From Gammaproteobacteria bacterium (GTDB lineage: Bacteria; Pseudomonadota; Gammaproteobacteria; Methylococcales; Methylomonadaceae): a stretch of DNA of 38,436 bases. The position numbers and the translations under genes are program-made. Below, in pieces: positions 16,297 to 24,987 of this stretch. Numbering within the stretch: position 1 is the first letter of the stretch; each line of letters starts with the position of its first letter. The notes under the pieces are model-generated. The model searched no databases, had not been told where the DNA came from, and saw only the letters and a program-made list of their open reading frames with translations. The stretch spans positions 1-38,436 of the forward strand of contig JAHJSQ010000123.1 of the NCBI GenBank assembly GCA_018830325.1, given 5' to 3'.

Positions 16297-17184
16297 TTAC
16301 CTCAGATTCAATACCACCTTCCCGGAGCCGGACAATTCGTAACCGCCCAGCTCTTCGGCTTTTTCGATGAAGGCGGGCGTGCGGGTTAGTTCCAGCAGAT
16401 TCTGTATCGGCGGCTCGAAATAGTCGATGCGGCGCATCACTAGATCGAAACGTTCTTTTGTCAACGGAATGAAATCAAGCCGCAATTGCCGGGCGACCGA
16501 CGCGACCGCGATGCCAACATCGGCCTTGCCGCACGAGATCGTCAGGCCGACGTCGATTTCGGTACGCGCAGGCTTATCAGTAGTCTTGATGAGCATCTTG
16601 TCGACTCCCGCCTGTTCGAACAAATGATCGAGCAAAATCCGGCTGCCGGCACCGCTTTGCCGGTCGATTAGCAACGCGTTTTTATCGGTGATGTCTTCGA
16701 GCGAATGCAACTCTAGCGGATTGCCCGGCGCGACGATCAGTCCCTGTTGCCGCCAGGCCCATTCGATCGCTACGACACCGTGATCCGGCAGTGCATTCTT
16801 GATTGCCTGCGTGTTGAATTCGCCGCTGGCGGTGTCGAGCACATGCATGCCGCAGATCAACGCCTCGCCGGCCGCGAAGCGGCTCAAGCCTTCCATGCTG
16901 CCCGTCGTTTGCATTGCCATCGGTCGTCCGCTTTCCCTGAGTGCCCATTCCAATAGCGGATCGTGACTGCCGACGACGATCTCGGGTGCGCTTCTCAACA
17001 ATGCATCTTGCGAGACCGATTCGCTGTTTTGCATCAACCACATATCGATCAGATAACGCGGAAAAAGCCATTTACCGGTCACGCGCGTACATGGAATCTG
17101 TTTTTGATTAATCAGGTCGTAAATTTTGCGCTCTTTGACGCGCAAATAATCGGCGACCTCGTGCACGGTCATCATGTCTGACAA
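16297..17184 (-). CDS. Excisionase-type HTH regulator with PBP-like sensor domain
   Basis: The 295-residue protein joins an excisionase/MerR-type helix-turn-helix (about residues 4-50, TVHEVADYLRVKERKIYDLI) to a periplasmic-binding-protein-like domain (about 66-290). The latter is of the kind found fused to molybdate-related proteins (PBP_like). It is transcribed divergently from the formate dehydrogenase operon across a 304-base spacer with two palindromes, so it is probably the operon's regulator. The sensed ligand could be molybdate, tungstate, a pterin intermediate or formate; the sequence does not decide. In Cupriavidus the equivalent position is held by a LysR-type protein, so this would be a different regulatory solution. 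Confidence 0.82.
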   Translation of the reverse strand: MSDMMTVHEVADYLRVKERKIYDLINQKQIPCTRVTGKWLFPRYLIDMWLMQNSESVSQDALLRSAPEIVVGSHDPLLEWALRESGRPMAMQTTGSMEGLSRFAAGEALICGMHVLDTASGEFNTQAIKNALPDHGVVAIEWAWRQQGLIVAPGNPLELHSLEDITDKNALLIDRQSGAGSRILLDHLFEQAGVDKMLIKTTDKPARTEIDVGLTISCGKADVGIAVASVARQLRLDFIPLTKERFDLVMRRIDYFEPPIQNLLELTRTPAFIEKAEELGGYELSGSGKVVLNLR

Positions 17185-17283
17185 AAGTAAAGCCTCGATG
17201 GAAAACTAAAGGGTTCAACAATATAGCGAGCTTAACGATGTTCCGCAATGAGGGTATGGGCTGGAAGGACTGGACCGAGCTGC

Positions 17284-17298
17284 ATCAGAAAATCTGAT
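17284..17298. promoter_or_regulatory. Palindrome ATCAGA-AAA-TCTGAT, candidate operator
   Basis: Perfect 6-bp half sites sit 22 bases upstream of the candidate -35 box and 100 bases from the regulator's own start. The position fits an activator site for the fds promoter or an autoregulatory site. Confidence 0.45.
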
Positions 17299-17320
17299 TT
17301 AACGTTAAAAAAATGTGATT

Positions 17321-17348
17321 TTTACGATAATGATATTAGGCTTATAAT
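17321..17348 (+). promoter_or_regulatory. Candidate sigma70 promoter of the fds operon
   Basis: TTTACG (17321-17326) and a perfect TATAAT (17343-17348) are separated by 16 bases. This predicts a transcript start near 17355 and a leader of about 134 bases before fdsG. Confidence 0.5.
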
Positions 17349-17368
17349 TAGAAAGCATACAATTTATG

Positions 17369-17388
17369 CATAAATATGTTTTTTTATG
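17369..17388. promoter_or_regulatory. CATAAA-N8-TTTATG inverted repeat
   Basis: Six-base half sites are separated by eight bases just downstream of the predicted transcript start. A repressor-type operator is possible. AT-rich composition makes a chance match plausible. Confidence 0.3.
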
Positions 17389-17488
17389 TGTTTTTTGATA
17401 AATAAAAATTACATGATATTCTCTGAAACCTACAAACTTCAATTTCGAAGCGCCACTCAACGGCTTTCGAACCGGAAAGTGAGGCCCC

Positions 17489-17965
17489 ATGACCGAGACC
17501 GTTTCCATGCTCAGCATCGTCAAGGAAATCACCAGCGCACTTAAAGATAAACCCGGCGCGCTGCTGCCGATTTTGCACGATATTCAAAACGCTTTGGGGT
17601 ATATCCCCGCAGACAGCATTCCCATGATCGCTTCTGAACTGAATCTATCCCGCGCCGAAGTTCATGGCGTGATCAGTTTTTACCATTATTTCCGCGAAAC
17701 GCCGCCGGGCAAACAGACGATTCATTTGTGCCGTGCCGAATCCTGTCAGGCGATGGGATCGAAACTGCTGGAAGATCATGTCAAGGCCAAGTTAGGCATC
17801 GATTTTCATGAAACGACAGCGGACGGCAGGTTTTCGCTCGAACCGGTTTATTGCTTGGGATTATGTTCTTGTTCTCCGTCGATGCAGATCGGCAACGATG
17901 TTTACGGACGTGTATCTAATGAATCATTCGACGGCGTGATCGGCGAGATGGAGGCTTTATCATGA
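17489..17965 (+). CDS. fdsG: NAD-dependent formate dehydrogenase, gamma subunit
   Basis: This 158-residue protein is a NuoE-like thioredoxin-fold subunit that carries one [2Fe-2S] cluster and passes electrons within the cytoplasmic FdsABG complex. Four ligand cysteines are visible, as [11 protein letters not shown] and [10 protein letters not shown] (roughly residues 81-134). Length is normal for FdsG. It is the first gene of the operon. Its TGA overlaps the ATG of fdsB (ATGA), indicating translational coupling. Confidence 0.95.
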   Translation: MTETVSMLSIVKEITSALKDKPGALLPILHDIQNALGYIPADSIPMIASELNLSRAEVHGVISFYHYFRETPPGKQTIHLCRAESCQAMGSKLLEDHVKAKLGIDFHETTADGRFSLEPVYCLGLCSCSPSMQIGNDVYGRVSNESFDGVIGEMEALS

Positions 17966-19515
17966 CAGTGACCGTTTATGTACCGAACGATTCCGGCGCG
18001 TTGTCGCTCGGAGCCGGCCGAATTGCCGCGGCGATCGAGAAGGAAGCTCAGCAACGAGGGCTGGACATCAAGCTGGTCCGCAATGGATCTCGTGGCATGT
18101 TCTGGCTGGAGCCGTTAGTCGAGGTCGAGACATCCGAAGGCCGCATCGGCTATGGTCCGGTGCAATTAAAAGACATCCCCGGTTTGTTCGACGCTGATTT
18201 TTTAAATGGAGGAAAACATACGCTCGAAGTCGGCACGATCGACGAAATCCCTTATTTCAAAAAACAGCAACGACTGACTTTCGCCCGCATCGGCCTCACC
18301 GACCCGGTAAGTCTCGACGACTATCTGGCCCATGAGGGTTATCGCGGCCTGAAAAATGCACTGGCGATGAGCGGTGCCGACATCGTCAAACAGGTGACCG
18401 ATTCGGGACTGCGCGGCCGTGGCGGTGCGGCGTTTCCGACCGGCATCAAATGGAACACGGTACTCAACACGCCGAGCGAACAAAAATACATCATCTGCAA
18501 TGCCGACGAAGGCGACTCGGGCACGTTCTCCGACCGCATGGTCATGGAAGACGACCCGTTCGTATTGATCGAAGGCATGACGATCGCCGGAATCGCGGTC
18601 GGTGCGACACAAGGTTACATCTATCTGCGCGTCGAATATCCGCATGCGCATAGGGCGTTGAATACCGCGATTGAAAAAGCCTATCAAGCCGGTTATCTCG
18701 GCGGCAACATTCAAGGCAGCGGCAAGCAATTCGATCTCGAAGTTCGTCTGGGCGCCGGCGCCTATGTTTGCGGCGAAGAGACTTCATTGATGGAAAGTCT
18801 CGAAGGCAAGCGCGGACTGGTCCGATTCAAGCCGCCGCTGCCGGCGATCAGCGGCTTGTTCGGCAAACCGACGATCGTCAACAATGTGATCTCGCTGGCC
18901 TCGGTGCCGATCATACTCGACAAGGGCGGCGAGTATTACCGCGATTTCGGCATGGGCCGTTCGCGCGGCACGCTGCCGATTCAATTGGCAGGCAACATTA
19001 AATATCCGGGCCTCGTCGAACTTGCGTTCGGCTTGACCCTGCGCGAACTGCTCTACGATTACGGCGGCGGTTCGGCATCGGGACGGCCGATCAAGGCGGT
19101 GCAGGTCGGAGGCCCCCTGGGCGCGTACCTGCCTGAATCGCAATTCGATACGCCGCTCGATTATGAAGCATTCGCGGCGATTTGGGCCGTCGTCGGTCAC
19201 GGCGGCATCGTCGTCTTCGACGACACCGTCGACATGGCCGAAATGGCGCGCTACAGCATGGAGTTCTGCGCGATCGAATCCTGCGGCAAATGCACGCCGT
19301 GCCGGATCGGCTCGACGCGCGGCGAAGAAGTCATCAAAGACATCATCGCCGGCCGCGATCTTCATAAAAACATACCATTATTACGCGACCTGTGCGACAC
19401 CCTATTGAACGGTTCGTTGTGCGCGCTCGGCGGCATGACGCCCTATCCTGTGCTGAGCGCATTGAATCATTTTCCCGAAGACTTCGGGATAACCGAACAG
19501 GCCAGCGCGGCTTGA
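17962..19515 (+). CDS. fdsB: NAD-dependent formate dehydrogenase, beta subunit
   Basis: This 517-residue NuoF-like subunit binds FMN, NAD(H) and a [4Fe-4S] cluster and reduces NAD+ with electrons from formate. A thioredoxin-like N-terminal stretch precedes the FMN/NAD glycine-rich site ([15 protein letters not shown], about residues 150-165) and [10 protein letters not shown]. The cluster motif SCGKCTPCR lies near 441, and the fourth cysteine is in the SLCALGG segment. Shine-Dalgarno GGAGG precedes the ATG. The gene overlaps fdsG by four bases and is followed 19 bases later by fdsA. Confidence 0.96.
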   Translation: MTVTVYVPNDSGALSLGAGRIAAAIEKEAQQRGLDIKLVRNGSRGMFWLEPLVEVETSEGRIGYGPVQLKDIPGLFDADFLNGGKHTLEVGTIDEIPYFKKQQRLTFARIGLTDPVSLDDYLAHEGYRGLKNALAMSGADIVKQVTDSGLRGRGGAAFPTGIKWNTVLNTPSEQKYIICNADEGDSGTFSDRMVMEDDPFVLIEGMTIAGIAVGATQGYIYLRVEYPHAHRALNTAIEKAYQAGYLGGNIQGSGKQFDLEVRLGAGAYVCGEETSLMESLEGKRGLVRFKPPLPAISGLFGKPTIVNNVISLASVPIILDKGGEYYRDFGMGRSRGTLPIQLAGNIKYPGLVELAFGLTLRELLYDYGGGSASGRPIKAVQVGGPLGAYLPESQFDTPLDYEAFAAIWAVVGHGGIVVFDDTVDMAEMARYSMEFCAIESCGKCTPCRIGSTRGEEVIKDIIAGRDLHKNIPLLRDLCDTLLNGSLCALGGMTPYPVLSALNHFPEDFGITEQASAA

Positions 19516-19534
19516 CCCCACCGGAGGTACTGAT

Positions 19535-22390
19535 ATGTCCCTGAATAAAGAACAAGACTTTGGAACCCCCGCCAAGGAGGCAGACAAACTGGTCACGCTG
19601 GAAATCGACGGATTTCAGGTGACCGCACCGGCCGGCACGTCGGTAATGCGCGCTGCGGCCGGCATCGGCATCGACATTCCGAAACTGTGCGCGACCGACA
19701 GCATCGAACCGTTCGGTTCGTGCCGCTTATGTGTCGTGCAGATCGAGGGCGCGCGCGGCATGCCGGCATCCTGCACGACGCCGGTCGCCGAAGGCATGAA
19801 GGTCGTTACGCAGAACCCGCGTCTGGCCGACGTGCGTCGAGGCGTCATGGAGCTCTATATTTCCGACCATCCGCTTGATTGCTTGACCTGTTCCGCGAAC
19901 GGCGACTGTGAACTGCAGGATATGGCCGGCGCGGTCGGCTTGCGTGAAGTACGCTACAACCCGCAAGGCAAGAATCACTTGCAAGCTGTCAAGGATGAAA
20001 GCAACCCTTATTTCAGTTTCGATCCGGCCAAATGCATCGTGTGCTCGCGTTGCGTCAGAGCCTGCGAAGAAACGCAAGGCACTTTCGCCTTGACGATCGA
20101 CGGACGCGGCTTCGATTCCAAAGTCTCTCCCGGTCAAAACGAGGCGTTCATGGATTCCGAGTGCGTTTCGTGCGGCGCTTGCGTGCAAGCCTGCCCGACT
20201 GCGACCTTGATGGAAAAATCAGTCATCGAACATGGCACGCCCGAGCACTCCACCGTGACGACCTGCGCGTATTGCGGCGTCGGCTGTTCGTTCCGCGCCG
20301 AAATGAAAGGTGATCAATTGATTCGCATGGTGCCTCACAAGGACGGCAAGGCCAATCACGGTCATTCCTGCGTAAAAGGTCGTTTCGCGTTCGGATACGC
20401 GACGCACAAAGATCGCATCACGACTCCGATGATCCGCAAAAGCATCAGCGATCCGTGGCAGGAAGTCAGCTGGGAAGAGGCGATCAACTATGCCGCATCC
20501 GAGTTGAAACGCATTCAAGCCAAATACGGTAAGGGTTCGATCGGCGGCATCACGTCGTCGCGCTGCACGAACGAAGAAACCTATCTGGTGCAAAAATTGG
20601 TTCGCGCCGGCTTCGGCAACAACAACGTCGACACCTGCGCGCGCGTCTGTCATTCGCCGACCGGCTATGGACTCAAGCAGACCTTCGGCGAATCGTCCGG
20701 AACGCAGAACTTCGACTCGGTGATGAAGTCCGATGTGATCATGGTCATCGGCGCGAATCCGACCGACGGTCATCCGGTGTTCGGTTCGTTGATGAAAAAA
20801 CGTTTGCGTCAAGGCGCAAAATTGATAGTCGTCGATCCCCGCAAAATCGATCTAGTCAAGAACTCGCCGCATGTCAAAGCCGATTACCATTTGAAGCTGC
20901 GCCCGGGTACTAACGTCGCGCTGATCAATGCGCTCGGCCATGTCGTCGTGACCGAAAACCTGCTCGACGAAGCCTTCATTGAAGAGCGCTGCGATACCAA
21001 CGCGTTCGCAAAATGGAAAACGTTCATCGCCGATCCGCGTCATGCGCCCGAGCAAACCGAAACGATCACCGGCGTTCCGGCCGCCGATATTCGCTCCGCG
21101 GCACGTCTTTTTGCCTCCGCCGGCAATGGCGCGATCTACTACGGCTTGGGAGTGACCGAGCACAGTCAAGGCTCGACGACCGTGATCGGCATCGCAAATC
21201 TGGCGATGGCGACCGGCAATCTCGGACGCGAAGGTGTCGGCGTCAATCCGTTGCGCGGTCAAAACAACGTGCAAGGTTCGTGCGACATGGGCTCGTTCCC
21301 GCACGAATTTCCGGGCTACCGCCATGTCTCCGATAACGAAACGCGCCAGCTGTTCGAGAAAGACTGGAACGTGATTCTCGAATCCGAGCCTGGCCTGCGC
21401 ATTCCGAACATGTTCGACGCCGCATCCGACGGCACGTTCATGGGGCTCTACGTCGAAGGTGAAGACATCGCGCAATCGGACCCCGACATTCAACATGTGC
21501 ATCATGCCTTGAGATCGATGGAATGCGTGATCGTGCAGGACTTGTTCCTGAACGAAACAGCCAAGTTCGCGCATGTGTTCCTGCCCGGGTCGTCTTTCCT
21601 CGAGAAAAACGGCACGTTTACGAACGCCGAACGCCGCATCTCGCCGGTACGTAAGGTCATGAAGCCATTGGCCGGATACGAAGACTGGGAAGTCACACAA
21701 TTGCTCGCGAATGCGATGGGCTATTCGATGAATTACAGCCATCCGTCCGAGATCATGGACGAGATCGCGCGCTTGACGCCGACATTCGCCGGCGTCAGCT
21801 ACGAAAAAATCGATCGCCTCGGCAGCATCCAATGGCCGTGTAACGAAGAAAATCCTGTGGGCACTCCTACGATGCATGCACATGAGTTCATGCGCCCGAA
21901 CGGCAAAGGTCTGTTCATGCTGACCGAATATGTAGCGACCGAGGAACGCACGACGCGGATGTTCCCATTGATCCTGACCACCGGCCGCATCCTGTCGCAG
22001 TACAATGTCGGTGCGCAAACCCGTCGTACCGACAACGTTGCGTGGCATACCGAGGACAGGCTTGAAATTCATCCGCATGACGCTGAGGATCGCGGCATCG
22101 TCGACGGAAATTGGGTCGGCATCAAGAGCCGTTCCGGCGAGACGGTATTGCGCGCATTGATCAGCGAACGCGTGCAGCCGGGCGTCGTCTATACGACTTT
22201 CCATTTCCCGGAATCTGGCGCGAACGTGATCACGACCGACAATTCCGACTGGGCGACCAATTGTCCGGAATACAAAGTCACCGCAGTGCAAGTATCGAAA
22301 GTCACGCAGCCTTCGGAGTGGCAAAAACAGTACAGCGACTTTTCGAAGCAACAATTGGATCTGTTGGAGCAAGGCACACATCATGCTTGA
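19535..22390 (+). CDS. fdsA: NAD-dependent formate dehydrogenase, catalytic alpha subunit
   Basis: This 951-residue subunit oxidises formate to CO2 at a bis-MGD molybdenum (or tungsten) centre in the cytoplasm. A [2Fe-2S] ferredoxin domain (about 22-100) is followed by a NuoG-type His/Cys cluster. Two [4Fe-4S] ferredoxin motifs come next (CIVCSRCVRAC and CVSCGACVQAC), then the molybdopterin-proximal cluster (CAYCGVGC, C244/C247/C251). The metal ligand is cysteine C372 in RVCHSPTG, not selenocysteine, followed by the catalytic histidine. All clusters look complete. Shine-Dalgarno GGAGG lies eight bases before the ATG. The 3' end overlaps fdhD by eight bases. Confidence 0.97.
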   Translation: MSLNKEQDFGTPAKEADKLVTLEIDGFQVTAPAGTSVMRAAAGIGIDIPKLCATDSIEPFGSCRLCVVQIEGARGMPASCTTPVAEGMKVVTQNPRLADVRRGVMELYISDHPLDCLTCSANGDCELQDMAGAVGLREVRYNPQGKNHLQAVKDESNPYFSFDPAKCIVCSRCVRACEETQGTFALTIDGRGFDSKVSPGQNEAFMDSECVSCGACVQACPTATLMEKSVIEHGTPEHSTVTTCAYCGVGCSFRAEMKGDQLIRMVPHKDGKANHGHSCVKGRFAFGYATHKDRITTPMIRKSISDPWQEVSWEEAINYAASELKRIQAKYGKGSIGGITSSRCTNEETYLVQKLVRAGFGNNNVDTCARVCHSPTGYGLKQTFGESSGTQNFDSVMKSDVIMVIGANPTDGHPVFGSLMKKRLRQGAKLIVVDPRKIDLVKNSPHVKADYHLKLRPGTNVALINALGHVVVTENLLDEAFIEERCDTNAFAKWKTFIADPRHAPEQTETITGVPAADIRSAARLFASAGNGAIYYGLGVTEHSQGSTTVIGIANLAMATGNLGREGVGVNPLRGQNNVQGSCDMGSFPHEFPGYRHVSDNETRQLFEKDWNVILESEPGLRIPNMFDAASDGTFMGLYVEGEDIAQSDPDIQHVHHALRSMECVIVQDLFLNETAKFAHVFLPGSSFLEKNGTFTNAERRISPVRKVMKPLAGYEDWEVTQLLANAMGYSMNYSHPSEIMDEIARLTPTFAGVSYEKIDRLGSIQWPCNEENPVGTPTMHAHEFMRPNGKGLFMLTEYVATEERTTRMFPLILTTGRILSQYNVGAQTRRTDNVAWHTEDRLEIHPHDAEDRGIVDGNWVGIKSRSGETVLRALISERVQPGVVYTTFHFPESGANVITTDNSDWATNCPEYKVTAVQVSKVTQPSEWQKQYSDFSKQQLDLLEQGTHHA

Positions 22391-23240
22391 CCTTGCGACG
22401 CCCGAATCATCTGCGTGGGAACTGGGCTGGCCGAGTTATCGGCAAAGCCCGGTCGAGCGCTGGGAGGACGGGCGTGCAACCATTCAGCAGGATTACATCG
22501 CCGAAGAAGTACCGGTGTCGCTGGTCTATAACGGCGTGCCGCATGTCGTGATGCTGGCGACGCCGACTAATTTGGAAGAATTCGCGCTCGGCTTCAGCAT
22601 CACCGAAGGCATTGTCGATCACCCAGCAGAGATTCTGAGCACACGAGTCTATAACCGCAAGGACGGCATCGAAGTGCGTCTTAAAATCCCCGAACAGCGA
22701 AGGCAAGGTATGGCCGATAAAGGCCGCAACTTGACCGGGCGGACAGGTTGCGGCTTGTGCGGGGCTAGCACCTTGCAACAAGCCGTCCGTCACCCCGCAC
22801 CGTTATCGGGCGGTGCTTCGGTAACGTCTGCCGAATTGTTATCGGCATTGGACGAATTGACACAGCATCAACAACTCAACCGATTGACCGGCGCGGTGCA
22901 TGCGGCCGCGTGGGTCTTGCCTGGCCGGGGCATTCAAACCATACGTGAGGATGTCGGGCGGCACAATGCCTTGGATAAACTAATTGGGGCATTATTGAGG
23001 ATAGGACGAAAACCGGCCGACGGTTTTGTGATCGTCACGAGCCGAGCCAGTTATGAAATGGTCCAAAAAACGGCCGTGGCCGGCATTGGCTTGTTGGCCG
23101 CGATTTCTGCGCCGACCGGACTTGCGATACGGTTAGCCGAAGAAACGGGACTGACGTTGGTCGGCTTCGCCCGAGAAGACAGGCATGTCGTTTACAGTCA
23201 TTCGCATCGGCTGATCCACCGAGAAACCGATTTGGTTTGA
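22383..23240 (+). CDS. fdhD: Formate dehydrogenase accessory sulfurtransferase FdhD/FdsC
   Basis: This 285-residue chaperone transfers sulfur from a cysteine desulfurase to the bis-MGD cofactor so that the molybdenum site gains its sulfido ligand; the orthologue in Cupriavidus fds operons is FdsC. The conserved CxxC is present in GRTGCGLCGAS (about residues 119-129). Also visible are the family segments TEGIVDHPAEI and the C-terminal RASYEMVQKTAVAGI. It overlaps fdsA by eight bases, so co-translation is likely. fdsD follows after a 159-base gap. Confidence 0.95.
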   Translation: MLDLATPESSAWELGWPSYRQSPVERWEDGRATIQQDYIAEEVPVSLVYNGVPHVVMLATPTNLEEFALGFSITEGIVDHPAEILSTRVYNRKDGIEVRLKIPEQRRQGMADKGRNLTGRTGCGLCGASTLQQAVRHPAPLSGGASVTSAELLSALDELTQHQQLNRLTGAVHAAAWVLPGRGIQTIREDVGRHNALDKLIGALLRIGRKPADGFVIVTSRASYEMVQKTAVAGIGLLAAISAPTGLAIRLAEETGLTLVGFAREDRHVVYSHSHRLIHRETDLV

Positions 23241-23399
23241 AATCAACTCTCTAGCGGAGTCAAGGGAAGCACGAAAAAAATCGGACGTTGGAAAGGGGTG
23301 CTAAAGCTTTTTTACTTCAACTTGGTTGTAATTGGAAGCCGATAATTCCTATGAATCATATCCTTTAAGAAATTTTGTCGCGTACAGAGGCAGACAATA

Positions 23400-23612
23400 A
23401 TGCAGATAGAAAAACTCATCAAAATGGCCAACGCGATCGGCGAATTCTTCAATGCGGATCCTGATAAGGAGGCCGCCGTCGAGAGCATCAAAAATCATCT
23501 AATACGCGCCTGGGAACCCCGGATGCGCCGCGAAATCATCGATTATTGCCGCAAAGACGGGAACGGTCTGGCCGAGCCGGTCAAGCAGGCCGTTATGAAA
23601 TTAGAAGTCTAA
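23400..23612 (+). CDS. fdsD: NAD-dependent formate dehydrogenase, delta subunit
   Basis: This 70-residue protein matches FdsD in size and pattern: it opens IEKLIKMANAIGEFF, has a central helix around NHLIRAWEPRMRREI, and ends with a short acidic/hydrophobic stretch. FdsD is a small accessory or assembly subunit of the soluble formate dehydrogenase. GAGG lies about nine bases before the ATG. The 159-base gap to fdhD contains no recognisable terminator, so transcription from the upstream operon is likely. Confidence 0.92.
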   Translation: MQIEKLIKMANAIGEFFNADPDKEAAVESIKNHLIRAWEPRMRREIIDYCRKDGNGLAEPVKQAVMKLEV

Positions 23613-23687
23613 CTTTAAAAAGCGCTTGAGCCTACCAAAAGACTATTCGCCTCATCTCTGTCATAAGTCGAACGGTCTTTTATATAC

Positions 23688-23737
23688 TTCGTGCCAATGC
23701 ATCATCCAATATCAACAAGGCGTTACCGTTAGTTTGC
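23688..23737 (-). pseudogene. Fragment of a second PIN-like toxin gene
   Basis: These 50 bases match 23951-24000, inside the intact toxin gene, at 46 of 50 positions and on the same strand. Read on the minus strand they would encode QTNGNALLILDDALAR, differing from the intact protein by one Met-to-Leu change. Three of the four differences are synonymous. No reading frame continues beyond the fragment. Confidence 0.7.
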
Positions 23738-23786
23738 CGGACGTACGCCGGCGAAATCGGTTTTCTAAGCGCTGGAACTGGGTAGT

Positions 23787-24263
23787 TCAACCCTTTTTCA
23801 ATTGGGCAATCACATCGTCTGAAATTCGATAACCCTTCTGTCTAAGCTCAGCGACTAAAGTCTCGGGATCGGAAATCAAGGCCTTTCGTTGCGCGGCAAA
23901 CAATAGTCCAGCCGTGCCGACTATCGGCAATTGCTTGCGCAAGGCTTGTTTTCGTGCCAATGCATCATCCAAGATCAACATGGCATTACCGTTTGTTTGC
24001 AAGGCATACTCAATGCTGGATTGCTCGCCCAATCCCAAGCTTCTCGATAAAGGGAGTTTAAAATCCGGATTGTCCACACATTTCAACCACTCCGAAATCA
24101 AAGCCTGTTCGATTAAGAGAGCATCGGCGGATTGACTTCGCAAACATTCATCGGCAACGGCTTGGGTAATCACAACCTTGCCAAATAGCGCGGGCAGCAA
24201 TTGAAGGTGTTTTATTTTAGCCAGCGCTATTAGCGGTCCGGCATCGGCTATGACGATAGCCAT
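23787..24263 (-). CDS. PIN-like toxin, DUF3368 family
   Basis: This 158-residue protein is probably the toxin of a type II pair. PIN-fold proteins are Mg2+-dependent ribonucleases. Expected acidic residues are visible: Asp7 in IVIADAGPLIAL, glutamates in the ADECLRS and GEQSSIEYAL segments, and LILDDA near residue 97. Its ATG overlaps the antitoxin 3' end by 16 bases, which is typical of coupled pairs. Length is normal. A fragment of a paralogue lies 50 bases downstream of its stop. The RNA target is unknown. Confidence 0.85.
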   Translation of the reverse strand: MAIVIADAGPLIALAKIKHLQLLPALFGKVVITQAVADECLRSQSADALLIEQALISEWLKCVDNPDFKLPLSRSLGLGEQSSIEYALQTNGNAMLILDDALARKQALRKQLPIVGTAGLLFAAQRKALISDPETLVAELRQKGYRISDDVIAQLKKG

Positions 24264-24586
24264 GAATCCAATGTTTCCAATTCCTTGGCTGTTTGTTTGT
24301 CGGCCACGACAACATCGATATCCAACTGGGTCAAGTGGTCGATAAATTCAGATAGGCTTAAGCCGCTGATTTGCGCAGCCGCACCCAATGATATCACCCG
24401 GTCTTTAAATAAACTGGCTGCCAACGCGGGTTTGAGTTGGTCGCTCAACTCACCCAGCGAGCTTTTTAAATTTAACAGCAGGGCATTTGGTTGATTGCCT
24501 TTTAAGATCAATACCGGTTCTTTTTCGGCATGTCTAAGGGCCTCCGAAGGATTACGTTTTAAATTTCTGACATTGGTTGCGTACAT
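24248..24586 (-). CDS. Antitoxin with Phd-like start and UPF0175-like C-terminus
   Basis: This 112-residue protein is placed directly upstream of the toxin, in antitoxin order. The first 40 residues (YATNVRNLKRNPSEALRHAE, then VLILKGNQPNALLLNL) resemble a Phd/YefM-type DNA-binding region. The rest (FKDRVISLGAAAQISGLSLS) resembles UPF0175 proteins, the usual partners of DUF3368 toxins. The combination suggests both DNA binding and toxin neutralisation in one polypeptide. Overlap with the toxin gene is 16 bases. No operator palindrome was identified upstream. Confidence 0.8.
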   Translation of the reverse strand: MYATNVRNLKRNPSEALRHAEKEPVLILKGNQPNALLLNLKSSLGELSDQLKPALAASLFKDRVISLGAAAQISGLSLSEFIDHLTQLDIDVVVADKQTAKELETLDSWLSS

Positions 24587-24987
24587 CGTCGACCCGCTCG
24601 GCTAAAAAACTAGAGTGTAGTCCACGCTAAGGGTGAACACAATCGCTTTTTTACGGGATGCCTGCGGCACATTTAGCAGACTGGCCCACACAGGTCCGAT
24701 TACTTCTTTCATACTGAAAAACCCTGCGACTTCGTTTAAAGTATGTGGTGTGACTATCGAGGACCGCCGTTCACCCAAGTCCTAAATTCCATATCCCACT
24801 AGCTACGATTAATTACTCAGGCAATTTATGCAGGGTAAACCCACATTCCGGCAGCCTGATCGCCAGGGACGGCGTGGATGCAAATTTCACATGGACAAAA
24901 CTCTGTCCTGCTGTCAACATCTTCGCAAAACACATCCCGCGCCTCCTGGAAATTAAACGTTTTTTCGATCGGATACGAGTAGACCCA
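24587..24987. other. 401-bp spacer with degenerate repeat sequence
   Basis: No gene is supported between the antitoxin start and the hppA stop. The exact 18-mer CCCACACAGGTCCGATTA (24685-24702) recurs at 16259-16276. From about 24776 the sequence resembles internal parts of the MITE-2 family. Confidence 0.5.
24776..24940 (+). repeat. Diverged MITE-2 internal sequence
   Basis: The block around CCTAAATTCCATA matches CCTAAATTCTATA at 29362, and CTGATCGCCAGGGACGGCGT resembles the CTGATTGCCAAGGATGGCAT block of the copy at 29274. Neither terminal repeat is recognisable, so this is probably an old remnant. Confidence 0.45.

Larger units (their letters stand above)
17185..17488. promoter_or_regulatory. 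Divergent regulatory region between the regulator and fdsG
   Basis: This 304-base AT-rich spacer separates two divergent genes. It holds a candidate sigma70 promoter (17321-17348) and two palindromes (17284-17298 and 17369-17388). fdsG has a plausible Shine-Dalgarno (GTGAGG) about six bases before its ATG. Confidence 0.6.

Noticed and set aside
20852-22384. 510-codon minus-strand frame opposite fdsA
   Set aside because: Antisense shadow of a strongly coding gene with complete cofactor motifs; it has no domain resemblance of its own.
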